64,000 bases of DNA from assembly GCF_011762485.1 (NCBI RefSeq), contig NZ_JAAKGI010000046.1, positions 124,686 to 188,685 on the forward strand, read 5' to 3'. This document shows positions 35,196 to 44,922 of the stretch, piece by piece. Below the pieces are notes generated by a model that saw nothing but the letters and a program-made list of their open reading frames with translations, was not told the origin of the DNA and searched no databases. Both the position numbers and the translations under genes were made by a program. The number at the start of each line of letters is the position of its first letter. The stretch's first letter is position 1. Source of the DNA: Yeosuana marina. Its GTDB lineage: Bacteria > Bacteroidota > Bacteroidia > Flavobacteriales > Flavobacteriaceae.

Positions 35196-37514
35196 TTAAA
35201 ACTGCAATCTGAAGCTAACATTTGGGGTAATACCAAGTGACAGATTTTCAATTTTACTCACAACATCGTTGTCTTCTAAAGTATAGTAGGTGTTAATTAC
35301 ATTTTTTTTATTGGTAACGTTCCAAATGGAAGCGCCAATAGTTGCAAGCGTATTATTTGATATGTTAAAATCATACGTTGCAGAACAATCTGTACGCAAA
35401 TAATCTTTTAAATGAGAACTGTTTGGCGATTCATAATTAATAGAGCCATCCACCATTTCGTTATTAACTATTGGATTAGTAGTAGGTTTTCCTGAATGCC
35501 AGTTGAGACCCAAAGCTAACTTAAGGTTGTTATACGTATAGGTTCCTGCCAAAGTAAGGGTATGACGAATGTCAACATTGTTAGGGAAGGAGTTGCCATT
35601 GTTTACGGTGCTAAATGTATAATCATTTTTACTGTAAGAATAGCCAATCCAGGTGCTAACCACATCATTAAATTGTTTGTTCACTAGCAGATCAACTCCT
35701 TTAATTTGGTAGCTTCCAATGTCTTTTACAAATTGATATTGGTTTTGAAATCCTTGACTTCGTGTCGTAACTCCTTCGACATATTTTATATAGGTTTCGG
35801 CACTAACGAGCAACTTATTTTTGTGATAGTGAATGCCTGCGGATAGTTGCTTGCTCTTAATAACAGGGATATCACTATTATTTGATAAAATCCATCGACG
35901 TTTTTCAATGCCTAAAAAGTCATTTTGTAAGTCTATAATTTGAGAGGTTGTCTGACTTTTTAATTCTCCTAAAATTTCAAATCTGAAATCGTTTAAAAAT
36001 CGTTGACTAAAACTAAGACGTGGTTCTACCAAAATAAGATTAAATTTTTGGTAATAATTAACGCGTGTACCCAATTTTAAATTGGTTTTTGCACTATTAG
36101 ATAGAAGAGAGGTTTCAGCATAAAGAGCATGACTTCGAATCACTTCTTTGATATAGCTTCTAAAAATAGGATTATTTACGTCTTCAAGATTGCTAACACC
36201 TATTTCAGAAAATTGATAACCACTATTAAATTTTAATTGATGATTGACTTCATAATTAACATCAAGTTTAGAAGAGTAATCAGTGACTTTGTTTTCTTGA
36301 ATTAAGCGCTGATTGTTAAGGATGTCAAAATTAGTGGCGTCTAAATTGTAATTAGACATGTAAACTTGAGCTGAAGTTGATAAAGTGTTGCTCCAATCTT
36401 TGGTGTAAGTAATTCCTGTGGCAAGATTTTGTTGTGATAATTTACTGTTTAGAGCTTCGCTATTATCATTGACAGTAGACTGTTCATCATAATTTAAGTT
36501 GTTATTGACATTTAAAAAATGAACTCTAATGCGATCTTTTTTGGTGATATCGTATAAAAATTTTGCGGTGACATCATAAAAATAGAAGTCTTCATTTTTT
36601 GAGATAGAATAATTGTCATCTTTGGTATCAGTTAAATCAGAATCTTGAAAAACCCGTTTAAAATATTGGTCATAGGTTGGTGTAACAATTAAATCGGTTA
36701 ATGAACGTCTTGTTGATAGTTGTAGTTCGGTCTTTTTTGACAAAGGAATTTTAGCATAGGCATCTGCATTAATTAAATTAAAACCCGCTCCGGCTTTAAA
36801 TTTATTATCAATATTATCTGAAAGTTGCATATCGATAACACTTGATATACCGTCGCCATATTTTGCTCTTGTACCATTTTTAGAGATATTAACCTGTTTG
36901 GTTGTGTATGGATTGAAAGCAGAAATTAATCCGAAGAAATGACCAGATTGGTACATTTTTATACCATCCCAAAGAAATAAATTCTGATCGTGGGTGCCAC
37001 CTCTTATATTAATATTTGAAACCGTTTCATCAATACTATAAACCCCCGGGAGCGCTTGTATAGTTTGTAGAATATCTGGTTCAATAAGTCCGGGAAGAAT
37101 TCCAAAAGTTTCTGGTTTTATGGTTGTTGTTCCATCATTGAGTTTAGTAATACCTTTAGTAAGGTAATTGTTTATAATAATTTCATCAAGTTGTTGTGTT
37201 ATAACAGATACTTTTGGGGTGTCAAAATCTTTAATAACCACAAATCGGTTATCTAAAATCTGAAAGTCTAAATCGGTTTCATTCTTTAAAATATTTAAAA
37301 CATCTTCAATAGTTAATCCATCTGATGGTAAGATGGTTTTCTTGTCTTTAATAGTTTTATCTATATATGAAAAACGAATATTGTATCGCCTTTCTAGAGT
37401 TTTTAAAACAGCAATAAGAGATTGCTTTTCTTCTTGAATAGTTTGCGCTTTTAGTATCGTAACATTCAAAAAAAATAAAAAAATGAAAAGAGAAAGATAA
37501 CCTTTACTACTCAC
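35196..37514 (-). CDS. TonB-dependent outer-membrane receptor with N-terminal STN domain
   Basis: 772 residues, beginning at GTG 37514, which overlaps the fecR-like gene by 8 bp. After a signal peptide ending L-K-A-Q, residues 30-95 form an STN signalling domain. The plug domain follows (I-N-I-R-G-G-T-H-D-Q-N), then a 22-strand type barrel ending in S-F-R-L-Q-F. STN receptors touch FecR-type anti-sigma factors when substrate binds, which fits the upstream fecI-fecR pair. The usual carboxypeptidase-like regulatory domain is absent and no SusD partner follows. The substrate is unknown. Confidence 0.9.
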   Translation of the reverse strand: MSSKGYLSLFIFLFFLNVTILKAQTIQEEKQSLIAVLKTLERRYNIRFSYIDKTIKDKKTILPSDGLTIEDVLNILKNETDLDFQILDNRFVVIKDFDTPKVSVITQQLDEIIINNYLTKGITKLNDGTTTIKPETFGILPGLIEPDILQTIQALPGVYSIDETVSNINIRGGTHDQNLFLWDGIKMYQSGHFFGLISAFNPYTTKQVNISKNGTRAKYGDGISSVIDMQLSDNIDNKFKAGAGFNLINADAYAKIPLSKKTELQLSTRRSLTDLIVTPTYDQYFKRVFQDSDLTDTKDDNYSISKNEDFYFYDVTAKFLYDITKKDRIRVHFLNVNNNLNYDEQSTVNDNSEALNSKLSQQNLATGITYTKDWSNTLSTSAQVYMSNYNLDATNFDILNNQRLIQENKVTDYSSKLDVNYEVNHQLKFNSGYQFSEIGVSNLEDVNNPIFRSYIKEVIRSHALYAETSLLSNSAKTNLKLGTRVNYYQKFNLILVEPRLSFSQRFLNDFRFEILGELKSQTTSQIIDLQNDFLGIEKRRWILSNNSDIPVIKSKQLSAGIHYHKNKLLVSAETYIKYVEGVTTRSQGFQNQYQFVKDIGSYQIKGVDLLVNKQFNDVVSTWIGYSYSKNDYTFSTVNNGNSFPNNVDIRHTLTLAGTYTYNNLKLALGLNWHSGKPTTNPIVNNEMVDGSINYESPNSSHLKDYLRTDCSATYDFNISNNTLATIGASIWNVTNKKNVINTYYTLEDNDVVSKIENLSLGITPNVSFRLQF

Positions 37515-38397
37515 GTTTAAGTATAACAGTATTATTGGTTTTACTAAATGTTAAATGTAAGGGAAGTGTAATTGATTTTAATGCAATATCTATATTATTA
37601 TGAGCAAAACTACCAGTAAATAATTGGTTTATATCAATGTTTTCAAGTTTAAAGGTCACCTTGTATTGTCTTTCAAACTCAGACAATACCTCTTTATACG
37701 GCAAACTTTTAAACTGACTTTCATTATTTAACCACGAAGGCGTTGAACTAGCTTCTTTTTCTTTAGCAATTAGTTTCCCATCAATAATTAAAAAGCTGTC
37801 TCCAGCCTTTAATTTTGTAAGTTGAGAATTATAAGTAACGCCAACGATGCCTTCGTAGCAAATAACTTCAAAATAGTGGTTTCTTTGTTTTACATTAAAT
37901 TGAGTGCCATATACGGTAACTGTTCCAGAGGTTGTTTTTACGTTAAACGAAGAACCTTTGGCTACCTTAAAAAACGCTTCGCCATTGAGTTCAACATCAC
38001 GTTCATCTTTCCAAGATTTTTTATTATAGGACAAAACCGTTTTAGCATTTAAGGAAACGATAGACGCATCAGGTAATTCAATAGTTGTTTTTTGAGCTAC
38101 ATCTGTAGAAATAGTAGTATCTAAAGTAGTTGTGTAATAGTATAAACTAAAACAAACAGCAAGTATGGCTGCAACACGCACGGCGGGTTTAAACCAATGT
38201 GTTGTTGTATTCTCTCTAATAGTCTTTAAAGCACGATCTAGCTCTTCAGAAGCATTGTAATCATCTGCTTTAAAAGCTTTAACATTATTAGATAATTTTA
38301 CCAAATCATCATAGTCTTCAAGGTTTTTAAACGCTTCAAGATCTTGATCATTCAGATCATTATCTAGCCATTTTGATATTAAAATTTCTCGTTTCAT
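37507..38397 (-). CDS. FecR-family anti-sigma factor
   Basis: 296 residues. It has a cytoplasmic N-terminal helix region, a single membrane span near 75-92 (V-A-A-I-L-A-V-C-F-S-L), and then the FecR domain (T-I-E-L-P-D-A-S-I-V-S-L-N-A-K-T; G-E-A-F-F-K-V). A C-terminal DUF4974-like domain (L-S-E-F-E-R-Q-Y-K-V-T-F) follows. It relays a signal from the STN receptor to the sigma factor encoded 71 bp upstream. The 8-bp overlap with the receptor indicates coupling. Confidence 0.93.
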   Translation of the reverse strand: MKREILISKWLDNDLNDQDLEAFKNLEDYDDLVKLSNNVKAFKADDYNASEELDRALKTIRENTTTHWFKPAVRVAAILAVCFSLYYYTTTLDTTISTDVAQKTTIELPDASIVSLNAKTVLSYNKKSWKDERDVELNGEAFFKVAKGSSFNVKTTSGTVTVYGTQFNVKQRNHYFEVICYEGIVGVTYNSQLTKLKAGDSFLIIDGKLIAKEKEASSTPSWLNNESQFKSLPYKEVLSEFERQYKVTFKLENIDINQLFTGSFAHNNIDIALKSITLPLHLTFSKTNNTVILKRE

Positions 38398-38468
38398 AAT
38401 CTTTAATACAACTATATAACAGTTAACTTTATTTTTTTCCTACCTAGAATTAAAATTATTTTTATTAC

Positions 38469-38984
38469 TTATAATTCTTTAATATCCTTCCGTAATTTTT
38501 CTAAAGCTCCGTAAATACGTTTTTCAACAGCCTTAGTCGATATGTTTAATAGTTCTGCTATTTCTTTAAAACGTTTTCCTTCAATTCTATTCATTAAAAA
38601 AGCAACCCGTTGCGCTTCTGTTAAATTAGAAAGTGCCTTTTGGAGTTTTTGCATATATTCATCTTCCTGCATTAAAAATTCAGGATTTTCATTGGTGTAT
38701 GTTTTTGGCTTTGTTTGTTGGTGTTTTAAAACGACCTTTTGGTGGGCAATTTCATTAAGCATTAAATTATTCGCGGTGGTGAACAAAAAACTTTTAGCTT
38801 TATCAGGAGATATTTTTGAGCAATTTTGCCAAAGTTTAATAAAAGCTTCTTGTACTTTATCTTTAGGGTTAAGCAACTCGCCAAACTTATAATATAAAAA
38901 GTTATGTAAATCTTTAGAGTGTTTATTGAATATTGACGAAAAAATAGACTCTTCGCAAATAGTGTCATGTAGCTGTTTCCCCAT
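38469..38984 (-). CDS. FecI-like ECF sigma factor
   Basis: 171 residues. Region 2: D-L-H-N-F-L-Y-Y-K-F-G and K-V-Q-E-A-F-I-K-L-W. Region 4: L-T-E-A-Q-R-V-A-F-L-M-N-R-I-E-G and an HTH ending K-A-V-E-K-R-I-Y-G-A-L-E-K-L-R. It is the first gene of a FecI-FecR-receptor unit. A TACTTTAG (TAnnTTTR-like) box lies in the 114-bp divergent spacer shared with the repeat lipoprotein gene, about 20 bp upstream of its ATG. Confidence 0.92.
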   Translation of the reverse strand: MGKQLHDTICEESIFSSIFNKHSKDLHNFLYYKFGELLNPKDKVQEAFIKLWQNCSKISPDKAKSFLFTTANNLMLNEIAHQKVVLKHQQTKPKTYTNENPEFLMQEDEYMQKLQKALSNLTEAQRVAFLMNRIEGKRFKEIAELLNISTKAVEKRIYGALEKLRKDIKEL

Positions 38985-39098
38985 TATTATTGGTGATAGT
39001 TTGCACTAAAGTAAAAAAAAACTAAACATAGGGTAGGAATTTTTATTATTAAGATGTTCTATAATCAAAATGCTATGTTTAACCCAAAATTACTAAAT

Positions 39099-40847
39099 AT
39101 GAAAACTAAACTTAAATTTCTTTTCTTATTACCTCTTTTTGCCCTTTCTTTTTTAATGTCTTGTCAACAAGAAGTTGTTGATGTAACGCCACCAGCAGAA
39201 TCAGAAGCGTTGGTTGCCGATTCAGAATTAACAACATTAATCAGTTCTGCTGCCAAAATGGATGGGTCTAAAGACAATATAATTGACAAAGCCAGTTGCA
39301 TGTCTGTTGAATTACCAGTAACAGTGATAGCTAATGGTGTTGAAATTACTATAGATTCTGAAGACGATTATCAAGTTATTAAAACCATTTTTGATGAATT
39401 TGAAGATGATAATGATAATCTTGATATTGTTTTTCCAATTACCATTATTTTAGCAGATCATTCTGAAATAGTTCTTGAAGATCGTCAGGCCTTAGAAAAT
39501 CTAATTGCTCAATGCCAAGATAATAACCAGCCTGATGATGATATAGAATGTATCGATTTTCAATACCCTATTTCGTTTTCAGTTTATAACACCCAATTTC
39601 AGGTTATTGATAATATTACAATAGAAAACGATAGACAGTTATTTATGTTTATTCACCGAGTTAAGCAAGGTGAAGTATTTGCAAGTCTTGATTTTCCTGT
39701 AACAATGGTTTTATCAGATGGATCTACAATTTCTGTGTATAATAATTTAGAATTACAAAACACTATTGAAGAAGCTAAAAATGCTTGTGATGAAGATGAT
39801 GATAATGATTACCATGATACAGACTTTACCTTAGAGCGCTTAGATGCTTTATTGGTAACCTGCCCATGGGTTGTGCGAGATTTTAATAGAAATGCCGTTG
39901 AATTAAGTGATAAATACCGTGAATATTTGATGATATTTAATGAAGATGGTGTTGTTAAAGTACGAGCTAGAAATGGTGAAGTGTATTCAGGAACTTGGAC
40001 TACAAGACTCACAGATAAGGGCGCTATGATTAATCTTCAATTAGAAGGTGCAGAGGATTTTACATTAGAATGGTTAGTGTATGATATTGAATACGGAAGA
40101 ATCAAACTTCTAGCAGAAGGTGGAAACAAAATTATTTTAGCAAAAAATTGCGATATCGTTTTTGATCAAACTAAAACTAGAATAGAAAACTATTTAAAAG
40201 AATGTTTCTGGCGTATTGAACGTTTAAGAATTGCTGGAACCGATAAGGAAAGCGATTATATAGGAACTCCATTAAAATTTGAAGATGATGGCGTTGTAAA
40301 ATTAAGAGTGCAAGGAGAACTTGTAACAGGAACATGGGAAGTCCAAGACGCTAATCTTGGGTTTGTATTACAAATTCATTTAGATGGAAGGCCAGATTTA
40401 GAATTAGAATGGTTAGTAGCATTTTTAGAACCAGATTTAATAAAGCTCGAAAGTTTAACCAACTCTATGATTATAAGACGATATTGTCCTGATGGAGATA
40501 ATGATATAAACTATATCAATGATGTCATTATTTCATCAGATTGGCAAGTAGCCCTATATCAAGATGGTGATGTTGATAAAACAAGCGACTATTTTATGTA
40601 TACTATAAATTTCCTTGAAAGTGGTGCTGTTGCAGTAACCGATCCTAATAACGGTTTAATTGATGGATCGTGGTTAGCATACAGAAATGATGGCTTATTT
40701 TTAGGATTAAACTTTGGCATAGAAGTACCATTTCAAGTATTAAACCATCGTTGGAGAATTAAAGAAATTTCACAAACCAGAATAGAGCTTAAAGATTATA
40801 GTTTTACTGGTGAGGTAGAACGAATATTAGTTCTTGAAATAAAATAA
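39099..40847 (+). CDS. Large acidic repeat-built lipoprotein
   Basis: 582 residues from the ATG at 39099 (M-K-T-K-L-K-F-L-F); upstream in-frame ATGs at 39054 and 39075 are less likely. The signal peptide ends L-S-F-L-M-S-C (Cys22). Four short repeats follow (about 67-105, 108-139, 151-188, 195-231), each with a 'F/L-P-V/I-T/S' strand, a polar hairpin and an acidic helix. Then come three lipocalin-like units (about 252-352, 364-464, 475-582), each starting with a Trp segment and sharing F-x-x-D/S-G-V/A-V and G-T/S-W. No homologue with known function comes to mind. It is divergent from the fecI-like gene and might be part of the same regulon. Confidence 0.7.
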   Translation: MKTKLKFLFLLPLFALSFLMSCQQEVVDVTPPAESEALVADSELTTLISSAAKMDGSKDNIIDKASCMSVELPVTVIANGVEITIDSEDDYQVIKTIFDEFEDDNDNLDIVFPITIILADHSEIVLEDRQALENLIAQCQDNNQPDDDIECIDFQYPISFSVYNTQFQVIDNITIENDRQLFMFIHRVKQGEVFASLDFPVTMVLSDGSTISVYNNLELQNTIEEAKNACDEDDDNDYHDTDFTLERLDALLVTCPWVVRDFNRNAVELSDKYREYLMIFNEDGVVKVRARNGEVYSGTWTTRLTDKGAMINLQLEGAEDFTLEWLVYDIEYGRIKLLAEGGNKIILAKNCDIVFDQTKTRIENYLKECFWRIERLRIAGTDKESDYIGTPLKFEDDGVVKLRVQGELVTGTWEVQDANLGFVLQIHLDGRPDLELEWLVAFLEPDLIKLESLTNSMIIRRYCPDGDNDINYINDVIISSDWQVALYQDGDVDKTSDYFMYTINFLESGAVAVTDPNNGLIDGSWLAYRNDGLFLGLNFGIEVPFQVLNHRWRIKEISQTRIELKDYSFTGEVERILVLEIK

Positions 40848-40909
40848 ATAAAAGGGAGACTTTCATATTCGGTTGGTTAGGTTAATTATTTATTTAAGTT
40901 TCCTTTATA

Positions 40910-40949
40910 AAGGCTGTCAAAACATATGTTTTGGCAGCTTTTTATTTTT
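40910..40949 (+). terminator. Intrinsic terminator of repeat-lipoprotein gene
   Basis: AAGGCTGTCAAAAC pairs with GTTTTGGCAGCTT (one G-T pair) around an ATAT loop and runs into a T-rich tract. Confidence 0.8.
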
Positions 40950-40984
40950 ATAGAATGATACTTCTATAATACACTTCAAATCCT

Positions 40985-40992
40985 TAAATTTG
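40985..40992 (+). promoter_or_regulatory. Promoter -7 element of ffh
   Basis: TAAATTTG matches TAnnTTTG, 27 bp before the ffh ATG. Confidence 0.45.
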
Positions 40993-41018
40993 CGCATCTT
41001 AAAAATTGAAAAGGAACT

Positions 41019-42347
41019 ATGTTTAATAATTTAAGCGAGAAGTTAGATAAAGCGTTACATGTTTTAAAAGGACATGGAAGTATTACAGAAGTAAATGTTG
41101 CAGAGACTCTAAAAGAGGTGAGGAGAGCCCTTTTAGATGCCGATGTTAACTTTAAAATAGCTAAAGAATTTACTGTAAAAGTTAAGGAAAAAGCACTCGG
41201 TCAAAATGTATTAACAACATTACAGCCTGGTCAATTAATGGTGAAAATCGTTAAAGACGAGTTAACCGAATTGATGGGAGGCGATGCTGAAGGTATCAAT
41301 CTTTCTGGAACGCCAAGTGTTATTTTAATGTCGGGTTTACAGGGTTCTGGTAAAACAACGTTTTCTGGTAAACTCGCCAATTATCTTAAAAATAAAAAAA
41401 CAAAAAAGCCTTTGTTAGTCGCCTGCGATGTGTATCGTCCTGCGGCAATAGACCAATTGCATGTTGTTGGAGATCAAATTAATGTTGAGGTTTTTAGTGA
41501 TAAAGGAAATACAGATCCTGTCGCCATAGCAAAAGCTGGTATTGCCCATGCAAAAGCTAACGGGTTTAATGTGGTTATTATAGATACTGCTGGTCGTTTA
41601 GCTGTTGATGAGGTGATGATGACCGAGATATCAAACATTCATAAAGCTATTCAACCACAAGAAACATTGTTTGTAGTTGATTCAATGACAGGGCAAGATG
41701 CCGTCAATACAGCAAAGTCGTTTAACGATGTGTTGAATTTTGATGGTGTTATTCTTACTAAATTAGATGGTGATACCCGCGGTGGAGCTGCTATATCTAT
41801 AAAATCTGTAGTTAATAAACCAATTAAGTTTATTGGTACAGGCGAGAAAATGGAAGCGATTGATGTGTTCTATCCGTCACGTATGGCAGACCGTATTCTT
41901 GGTATGGGTGATGTAGTGTCTTTAGTTGAACGGGCACAAGAGCAGTTTGATGAAGTCGAGGCGAGAAAACTTCAAAAGAAAATAGCCAAAAACCAGTTTG
42001 GGTTTGATGATTTCTTAAAGCAAATTCAGCAAATCAAGAAAATGGGGAACATGAAAGATTTGATGGGGATGATTCCTGGTGCTGGAAAAATGCTTAAAGA
42101 TGTTGATATTGACGATGATGCCTTTAAAGGAATTGAAGCCATTATTCATTCTATGACTCCATTAGAAAGAACAAATCCTTCGGTTATTAATGCAAGTAGA
42201 AAAAAGCGTATTGGAAAAGGTTCAGGAACTTCTGTTCAGCAAGTTAATCAGTTGTTAAAGCAATTTAACCAAATGAGCAAAATGATGAAAATGATGCAAG
42301 GCGGCGGCGGAAAGAAAATGATGCAAATGATGCAGAATATGCGTTAA
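41019..42347 (+). CDS. ffh: Signal recognition particle protein Ffh
   Basis: 442 residues. N domain, then GTPase G domain with G-L-Q-G-S-G-K-T-T (G1), D-T-A-G-R (G3) and T-K-L-D-G-D (G4), and a methionine-rich M domain that binds 4.5S RNA and signal sequences. The C terminus is unusually Met/Gly-rich (M-M-Q-G-G-G-G-K-K-M-M-Q-M-M). It targets nascent membrane proteins to FtsY/SecYEG. An inserted element starts four bases after its stop. Confidence 0.97.
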   Translation: MFNNLSEKLDKALHVLKGHGSITEVNVAETLKEVRRALLDADVNFKIAKEFTVKVKEKALGQNVLTTLQPGQLMVKIVKDELTELMGGDAEGINLSGTPSVILMSGLQGSGKTTFSGKLANYLKNKKTKKPLLVACDVYRPAAIDQLHVVGDQINVEVFSDKGNTDPVAIAKAGIAHAKANGFNVVIIDTAGRLAVDEVMMTEISNIHKAIQPQETLFVVDSMTGQDAVNTAKSFNDVLNFDGVILTKLDGDTRGGAAISIKSVVNKPIKFIGTGEKMEAIDVFYPSRMADRILGMGDVVSLVERAQEQFDEVEARKLQKKIAKNQFGFDDFLKQIQQIKKMGNMKDLMGMIPGAGKMLKDVDIDDDAFKGIEAIIHSMTPLERTNPSVINASRKKRIGKGSGTSVQQVNQLLKQFNQMSKMMKMMQGGGGKKMMQMMQNMR

Positions 42348-42350
42348 TAT

Positions 42351-42830
42351 AAGTTTGCAGTCGCAGTTTTCAGTTTTATATAATAAAAGTAATGGATTTC
42401 AAAAAACTACTAGCTTATCAAAAATCGTTTGATTTAGCGATGGCTATTTTTGAAATTTCAAAATCTTTTCCAAAAGAGGAGACATATTCTTTGACAGATC
42501 AAATAAGACGAAGCTCGCGTTCAGTTTGTGCAAACATATCTGAAGCTTATAGAAAGAGAAGATATCCTAAACATTTTGTTAGTAAACTTACTGATGCTGA
42601 TGCTGAAAATTCAGAAACTAATACCTGGTTAGATTTTGCATTGTCCTGTAAATATATTTCAGATGAAGATTATTCTAAATTTTCTAAAGAAGGAAAAGAG
42701 ATTGGTAAACTACTAAATTTTATGATTCATAATCCATCGAAGTTTGGAGTAAAAATAGAATAGATAATTATTTGCAGGAAAGGTGTTCAGGAGAGTGAAA
42801 AACTTCGACCATGACTGTGACTGAAAACTT
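42351..42830. mobile_element. 480-bp element with imperfect 20-bp inverted ends around a four-helix-bundle ORF
   Basis: The 20 bp at 42351-42370 match the reverse complement of 42811-42830 at 16 positions. Both ends contain C-A-G-T-C repeats (CAGTCGCAGTTTTCAG and CAGTCACAGTC in reverse). The element fills exactly the space between the ffh stop and the folD start. It encodes only the small ORF at 42392 and no transposase, so it would need to move by another mechanism or in trans. Confidence 0.5.
42392..42763 (+). CDS. Four-helix-bundle protein (S23 / 23S rRNA intervening-sequence family)
   Basis: 123 residues, entirely helical. The family pattern is clear: D-F-K-K-L-L-A-Y-Q-K-S-F-D-L-A, F-P-K-E-E-T-Y-S-L-T-D-Q-I-R-R-S-S-R-S-V-C-A-N-I-S-E-A, and a C-terminal E-x-G-K-L-L-N-F-M. 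These proteins were first found in intervening sequences of 23S rRNA in Leptospira and are scattered through bacteria as free genes; their function is not settled. Here it sits between inverted repeats, separating ffh and folD. Confidence 0.85.
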   Translation: MDFKKLLAYQKSFDLAMAIFEISKSFPKEETYSLTDQIRRSSRSVCANISEAYRKRRYPKHFVSKLTDADAENSETNTWLDFALSCKYISDEDYSKFSKEGKEIGKLLNFMIHNPSKFGVKIE

Positions 42831-42837
42831 AATGAAT

Positions 42838-43716
42838 ATGACAATTTTAGACGGTAAAAAAGTTAGTAACGACATAAAAGATGAAATTGCAGAGCATGTA
42901 TCAGCAATGATTTCTAAAGGCGAAAAAGTACCTCACCTAGCCGCTATTTTAGTTGGGTCTGATGGCGCTAGTATGACCTACGTAAACGCAAAGGTAAAAG
43001 CATGCGAGCGTATTGGATTTAACTCCACGCTAATTGAATTACCTGAATATACTACCGAAAGCGAATTACTCGAAAAAATACAAGAACTCAATAGCAATAC
43101 TGATATAGATGGCTTTATTGTACAGCTACCATTGCCAAAACAAATCGACGAGCAAAAAGTTTTAATGGCTGTAAACCCAGATAAGGATGTTGACGGATTT
43201 CATCCTGTAAACGTTGGGAAAATGGCTTTAGACTTACCAACATTTTTACCAGCTACACCGTTTGGAATATTAGAATTATTGGAGCGTTATCAAGTTGAAA
43301 CTTCAGGAAAAAATGTAGTCGTTATGGGTAGAAGTCATATTGTTGGCCGCCCAATGAGTATCCTTATGAGTCAAAAACGTAAGGCTGGTGATGCTACCGT
43401 TACAGTAGTTCATAGTCGCTCTAAAAATTTAGAAGAGATTACACGAAATGCCGATATTATTGTTGCTGCCATTGGAATATCTGAATTTTTAACTGGTGGC
43501 ATGGTTAAAGAGGACGTTGTAATTATTGATGTGGGAATTACACGAGTACCAGACGCCACAAAAAAGACTGGATATCGTCTTGCTGGAGATGTTCATTTTG
43601 AAAGTGTTAGTAAAAAGGCCAGTTATATAACGCCTGTGCCAGGAGGTGTAGGTCCAATGACAATTGCTATGTTGTTAAAAAACACATTGTTAGCAAGAGA
43701 GCGTCACTTAAAGTAA
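42838..43716 (+). CDS. folD: Methylenetetrahydrofolate dehydrogenase/cyclohydrolase
   Basis: 292 residues from the ATG at 42838 ([10 protein letters not shown]); earlier in-frame ATGs at 42811 and 42832 lie in or next to the repeat end. Motifs: Y-V-N-A-K-V-K-A-C with the catalytic Lys, [16 protein letters not shown] and G-R-S-H-I-V-G-R-P (NADP site), and [10 protein letters not shown] at the C terminus. It interconverts 5,10-methylene- and 10-formyl-THF in the cytoplasm. Confidence 0.97.
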   Translation: MTILDGKKVSNDIKDEIAEHVSAMISKGEKVPHLAAILVGSDGASMTYVNAKVKACERIGFNSTLIELPEYTTESELLEKIQELNSNTDIDGFIVQLPLPKQIDEQKVLMAVNPDKDVDGFHPVNVGKMALDLPTFLPATPFGILELLERYQVETSGKNVVVMGRSHIVGRPMSILMSQKRKAGDATVTVVHSRSKNLEEITRNADIIVAAIGISEFLTGGMVKEDVVIIDVGITRVPDATKKTGYRLAGDVHFESVSKKASYITPVPGGVGPMTIAMLLKNTLLARERHLK

Positions 43717-43720
43717 CAGT

Positions 43721-44146
43721 TTATTTAGCAAACAACTGACTTAAATCTTTAAAAGCTTTAAATTCTAAAGCATTTCCTGCAGGGTCATAAAAAAACATGG
43801 TAGCTTGTTCTCCAACTTGTCCCTCAAATCGAATATAAGGTTCAATAACAAATTGAATGTTTTTCGATTTTAAATGGTCTGCAAACGTTTGAAAATCATT
43901 CCAAGGCAACACTACTCCAAAATGAGGTACAGGAACGTCTTTTCCGTCTACTGGATTGGTATGTAATTCTGATTCTTCTTTTTTGGGTTTATAATGAATC
44001 ACCAATTGGTGCCCAAAGAAATTAAAATCTACCCAATGGTCGCTACTTCGTCCTTCTTCGCAGCCTAAAACGTCTCTATAAAATAGTCTGCAGTCTGCTA
44101 AATTATGAACAGGAATGGCTAAATGAAATGGAGAAATGGATGTCAT
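43721..44146 (-). CDS. VOC/glyoxalase-fold family protein
   Basis: 141 residues, VOC fold: [10 protein letters not shown] and F-Y-R-D-V-L-G-C at the start, F-G-H-Q-L-V-I-H mid-protein, and [14 protein letters not shown] at the end. The His/Glu metal ligand candidates are in place. It may be a lyase, dioxygenase or resistance-type protein; substrate unknown. Its ATG overlaps the rluF stop by four bases, and it is convergent with folD. Confidence 0.82.
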   Translation of the reverse strand: MTSISPFHLAIPVHNLADCRLFYRDVLGCEEGRSSDHWVDFNFFGHQLVIHYKPKKEESELHTNPVDGKDVPVPHFGVVLPWNDFQTFADHLKSKNIQFVIEPYIRFEGQVGEQATMFFYDPAGNALEFKAFKDLSQLFAK

Positions 44147-44904
44147 TTTTTAGATGTTTTTTGAGATGTTGGACTATAACTTTTGGTTGAATCTTCAATT
44201 AAAACATTCAGTTCTTTAAGTTCTTCTGTTGTTAATTCTCGATACGTTCCAAGTGGCATATCGAGCTCGATATTCATAATTCGAATACGTTTAAGTGTCT
44301 CAACTTCATAATTTAAATACTCACACATACGTCGAATTTGCCGGTTTAAACCTTGTGTTAGAATAATTTTAAATTCGTAAGTATTTACTTTTTTAACCTT
44401 ACATTTTTTTGTGGTTCGGTTTAAGTCCGCTAACGGAATGCCTTCAGACATCCGTTCAATGAAGGTTTGAGAGATAGGTTTATCAACTTTTACAAGATAT
44501 TCTTTTTCGTGATTATTACTAGCGCGAAGAATTTTATTGACAATGTCACCATCATCAGTAAGAAGAATTAAGCCTTCACTGGGTTTGTCCAACCTTCCAA
44601 TAGGGAAAATACGTTTTGGGTAGTTAATAAAATCAATAATATTATCTTTTTCAACAGAGGTATCGGTAGTGCAAACAATACCAACAGGTTTGTTAAACGC
44701 CAAATAAACAAACGATTCTTTAGTGTTTTCTATGGGTTTTCCATCTACAGAAACACGGTCGTTTGGAGTTATTTTGGTTCCCATTTCAGGCACTTCATCA
44801 TTAATAGTAACACGGCCTGCTTCAATAAGTTTATCCGCTTCTCTACGAGAACAATAGCCTACTTCGCTTAAATATTTATTAATTCGTTTTAAAGGTTCTT
44901 CCAT
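44143..44904 (-). CDS. rluF: 23S rRNA pseudouridine synthase RluF-like
   Basis: 253 residues. An N-terminal S4 domain ([19 protein letters not shown]) is followed by the RsuA/RluF catalytic domain with [10 protein letters not shown] (catalytic Asp near residue 102) and [10 protein letters not shown]. The family isomerises uridine in 23S rRNA helix 74. RluB/RluE-type specificity cannot be excluded. It overlaps the VOC gene by four bases. Confidence 0.88.
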   Translation of the reverse strand: MEEPLKRINKYLSEVGYCSRREADKLIEAGRVTINDEVPEMGTKITPNDRVSVDGKPIENTKESFVYLAFNKPVGIVCTTDTSVEKDNIIDFINYPKRIFPIGRLDKPSEGLILLTDDGDIVNKILRASNNHEKEYLVKVDKPISQTFIERMSEGIPLADLNRTTKKCKVKKVNTYEFKIILTQGLNRQIRRMCEYLNYEVETLKRIRIMNIELDMPLGTYRELTTEELKELNVLIEDSTKSYSPTSQKTSKK

Positions 44905-44922
44905 AGAACAAAGATAATAAGT

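Noticed and set aside
42811-42837. Upstream ATGs as the folD start
   Set aside because: The nine extra codons lie in or next to the right inverted repeat of the inserted element; FolD proteins begin at M-T-I-L-D-G-K.
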